DNA from: Nitrososphaerales archaeon TH703
GTDB lineage: Archaea; Thermoproteota; Nitrososphaeria; Nitrososphaerales; Nitrososphaeraceae
Length of the DNA stretch: 7,418 nt
NCBI GenBank assembly: GCA_014523525.1
Contig: JAATVL010000004.1
Location: forward strand, 1 to 7,418
Direction: 5' to 3'
Shown here: piece by piece, positions 6,135 to 7,418 of the stretch
Layout: each line of letters opens with the position of its first letter
Numbering within the stretch: the stretch's first letter is position 1
Position numbers and translations under genes: made by a program
Notes under the pieces: model-generated
Told to the model about the DNA's origin: nothing
Database searches by the model: none
What the model saw: only the letters and a program-made list of their open reading frames with translations

Positions 6135-6142
6135 TTTTTAAA
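6135..6142 (-). promoter_or_regulatory. TATA-like box of amoX
   Basis: The minus strand reads TTTAAAAA within AAAATTTAAAAAGG. Its centre is about 27 bases before ATG 6111 but only about 15 before ATG 6123. If this is the real box, amoX is probably translated leaderless from 6111. A 13-base palindrome (6125-6137) overlaps its downstream edge. Confidence 0.4.
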
Positions 6143-6263
6143 TTTTGCGTCTAACACCTGTATCTCTAACCATAGTTCAAAATCAAATTTTTCTTTAATT
6201 AGAAATTTCTATTAATCCTTATTCGTGCCTTAAGAATATTAGTGTGCACCATTCAATATTACT

Positions 6264-6275
6264 ATTAATTAATAA
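6264..6275 (+). promoter_or_regulatory. Possible TATA-like element of amoB
   Basis: An AT-only stretch (ATTAATTAATAA-like) ends about 45 bases before the amoB start and would place transcription near 6295, giving a leader of about 25 bases without an obvious ribosome-binding site. A second candidate, CATATATC at 6312-6319, would start transcription inside the coding frame and is less likely. The amoX-amoB gap (6127-6320) contains no other gene. Confidence 0.3.
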
Positions 6276-6320
6276 CCAAATACGCGATGAGAAGGTAAAG
6301 TCATAGCAAAGCATATATCT

Positions 6321-6911
6321 TTGTTTTTTCTGGTAAGGCTAGGTGTAAATTATACGTCGAACATAAAGATAGCGGTAGTTGCACTATTTGCAATAGTAAT
6401 GTCCACCTCGACAATAATGGCAGTCTCCCAAACTGTTGAAGGACATGGTGTTCAGGCTCAGCTTCAAAGTAGATTCGTAAGAATTCAAGATGAAGCTTTC
6501 TCGGCACAAACCTTGAATGCGGGACAACAGCTGGTAGTAACCGGAACCCTACAGAGTCTTGTAAATAAACCATTGAGAGCATGGTTGTCATTATTTAGTG
6601 AGTCAACCAATGCTGGTAATAGATGGGAATTTATATCGAGAGATCCTCCAGGAAATATATTTGATATTCCTCCACAAGGAACAGTTCCATACTCAATTAC
6701 TGCAAGAGCTCTTGAACCAGGTGTTTACCATGTTCATACACAGTTAAATATCGAACATGTTGGTCCTGGTCTTGGTCCTGGTCAAACTGTCCAGGTATCT
6801 GGCAATCCAATATTTAAACCAGTTCCATGGGGCAATGTATGGTATCAGGTGATACTGATTGGCGCTGGACTTGGAATAACATTTGCAACAAGGCCGTGGC
6901 AAGTAATTTAA
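6321..6911 (+). CDS. amoB: Ammonia monooxygenase subunit B
   Basis: A 196-residue archaeal AmoB, the cupredoxin-like subunit of ammonia monooxygenase. An N-terminal signal/hydrophobic segment (about 15-36) precedes VEGHGVQAQLQSRFVRIQDE (39-58), and His42 matches the N-terminal copper ligand of mature AmoB/PmoB. The other two CuB ligands are His137 and His139 in VYHVHTQL. LGPGQTVQVSGNP (151-163) and FKPVPWGNVWYQ (165-176) are typical of the family. One C-terminal membrane helix (about 173-190) anchors it. The short length is normal for archaea, which lack the second cupredoxin domain of bacterial AmoB. The start must be TTG 6321: the only in-frame ATG (6399) would remove most of the export signal, and an in-frame TGA lies at 6288. 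It is divergent from amoX and convergent with the TFB gene. Confidence 0.95.
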   Translation: MFFLVRLGVNYTSNIKIAVVALFAIVMSTSTIMAVSQTVEGHGVQAQLQSRFVRIQDEAFSAQTLNAGQQLVVTGTLQSLVNKPLRAWLSLFSESTNAGNRWEFISRDPPGNIFDIPPQGTVPYSITARALEPGVYHVHTQLNIEHVGPGLGPGQTVQVSGNPIFKPVPWGNVWYQVILIGAGLGITFATRPWQVI

Positions 6912-6918
6912 AAAATCC

Positions 6919-6940
6919 TTTATTTTTTGTCTATTTTTTT
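6919..6940 (+). terminator. T-rich terminator of amoB
   Basis: CTTTATTTTTTGTCTATTTTTTT begins 8 bases after the amoB TAA, with runs of six and seven T. This is a typical archaeal termination tract and also insulates amoB from the convergent TFB gene. Confidence 0.6.
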
Positions 6941-6991
6941 AGTTCTTCTATTCAGTAACTATTTTATATGATACTAGAGAATATAATGTAC

Positions 6992-6998
6992 TAAAAAA
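6992..6998 (-). terminator. T-run directly after the TFB stop codon
   Basis: On the minus strand six consecutive T follow the TFB stop codon TAA with no gap, the beginning of an AT-rich stretch. This is a minimal archaeal termination signal; strength is uncertain. Confidence 0.35.
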
Positions 6999-7418
6999 TT
7001 ATAATTTTAAGTGTATCTTTAAACCTTTGTATCTATTTCTTATTGTTACTTCAGTTACTCCAGCAGCCTCTGCAACATCTTTTTGAGTTTTATTTTCACC
7101 ATTCATTACACAAGCTACATACAGGGCAGCAGCAGCTAATCCCATAGGATCTTTTCCTGCGGAAATTTTGCCTTGTTCTGCTTTTTTCAATATCTCTAAA
7201 GCTTTTCTTTTAGTTTTCTCAGAGAGTCCGGATTTGCTTGCTATTCTTGCCACACATTTTACAGGATCTACGACAGGCATTTTCAAGTCAAGCTCCCTGA
7301 TCAATAGTCTATAACATCTGGCTACATCCTTCTTCTTGATATTACTTGCATGAGCAATATCTTTCAAAGTTCTTGGAGTTTCAGTATCTCTGCAAGCTGC
7401 GTAAAGTGCGGCAGCCAC
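6999..7418 (-). CDS. tfb: Transcription initiation factor IIB (TFB), C-terminal part (partial)
   Basis: The C-terminal 139 residues of archaeal TFB; the N-terminal zinc ribbon and B-reader lie beyond the right edge. TFB binds TBP and the B-recognition element and recruits RNA polymerase to archaeal promoters. The fragment opens within the first cyclin-like repeat (AAALYAACRDTETPRTLKDI), continues through DVARCYRLL, and then contains the whole second repeat: DPVKCVARIASKSGLS (51-66), GLAAAALYVACVMNGENKTQ (93-112) and the recognition helix region AAGVTEVTIRNRYKGLKIHL (118-137). The first codon in the window is GTG but it is internal, not a start. Full-length TFB is near 300 residues, so roughly half is missing. 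Thaumarchaea usually carry several TFB copies; which one this is cannot be told. It is convergent with amoB, 87 bases away. Confidence 0.95.
   Translation of the reverse strand: MAAALYAACRDTETPRTLKDIAHASNIKKKDVARCYRLLIRELDLKMPVVDPVKCVARIASKSGLSEKTKRKALEILKKAEQGKISAGKDPMGLAAAALYVACVMNGENKTQKDVAEAAGVTEVTIRNRYKGLKIHLKL

Noticed and set aside
6312..6319. CATATATC as amoB TATA box
   Set aside because: Would start transcription inside the AmoB signal region with no usable start codon until 6399.
6301..6591. 96-residue minus-strand frame opposite amoB
   Set aside because: Antisense shadow of a clear gene.

Overview
The window is an AT-rich piece of chromosome from an ammonia-oxidising thaumarchaeon (Nitrososphaerota). 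This rests on an archaeal ammonia monooxygenase cluster (amoA, amoX, amoB), a TFB-type archaeal transcription factor, an archaeal 16S rRNA 5' end, and TATA boxes placed about 25-30 bases before start codons, several of which look leaderless. Having the rRNA operon near amoA/amoB, with no amoC beside them, fits the soil group I.1b (Nitrososphaera-type) lineage. From memory it resembles the soil fosmid 54d9, but I could not compare them. The low GC seen by eye fits low-GC members of that lineage (54d9-like or Nitrosocosmicus-like) better than the higher-GC cultivated Nitrososphaera.

Layout, left to right. Positions 1-58 hold the first bases of a 16S rRNA gene on the minus strand, running off the left edge. 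Its leader and a likely promoter fill 59 to about 271. A DHH/DHHA1 phosphoesterase (432-1427, plus) follows. A long perfect hairpin (1464-1497) lies between it and the convergent 2-oxoacid:ferredoxin oxidoreductase pair: the beta subunit (1668-2630) and the fused gamma-alpha subunit (2617-4575), both minus and overlapping by 14 bases. Upstream of that pair is a 49-residue cysteine-rich zinc-ribbon-like gene (4635-4784, minus) that is easily missed. Next come amoA (4944-5594, minus), amoX (5821-6123, minus) and amoB (6321-6911, plus). amoX and amoB are divergent. The right edge holds the C-terminal part of a transcription factor B gene (6999-7418, minus), convergent with amoB.

How the genes fit together: AmoA, AmoB and AmoX are membrane subunits of the copper ammonia monooxygenase, which oxidises ammonia to hydroxylamine. 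AmoC, the other core subunit, is not in the window. Each amo gene has its own TATA-like element and T-rich downstream tract, so they look separately transcribed. The ferredoxin oxidoreductase pair belongs to central carbon metabolism (CoA-dependent, ferredoxin-linked interconversion of 2-oxoacids and acyl-CoA). The DHH protein probably acts in nucleic acid or oligonucleotide turnover. I see no mobile element, CRISPR array, tRNA or defence system. The less-described items are the small cysteine-rich protein, the palindromes in the rRNA and amoX promoter regions, and the odd starts of amoB and of the oxidoreductase alpha gene.
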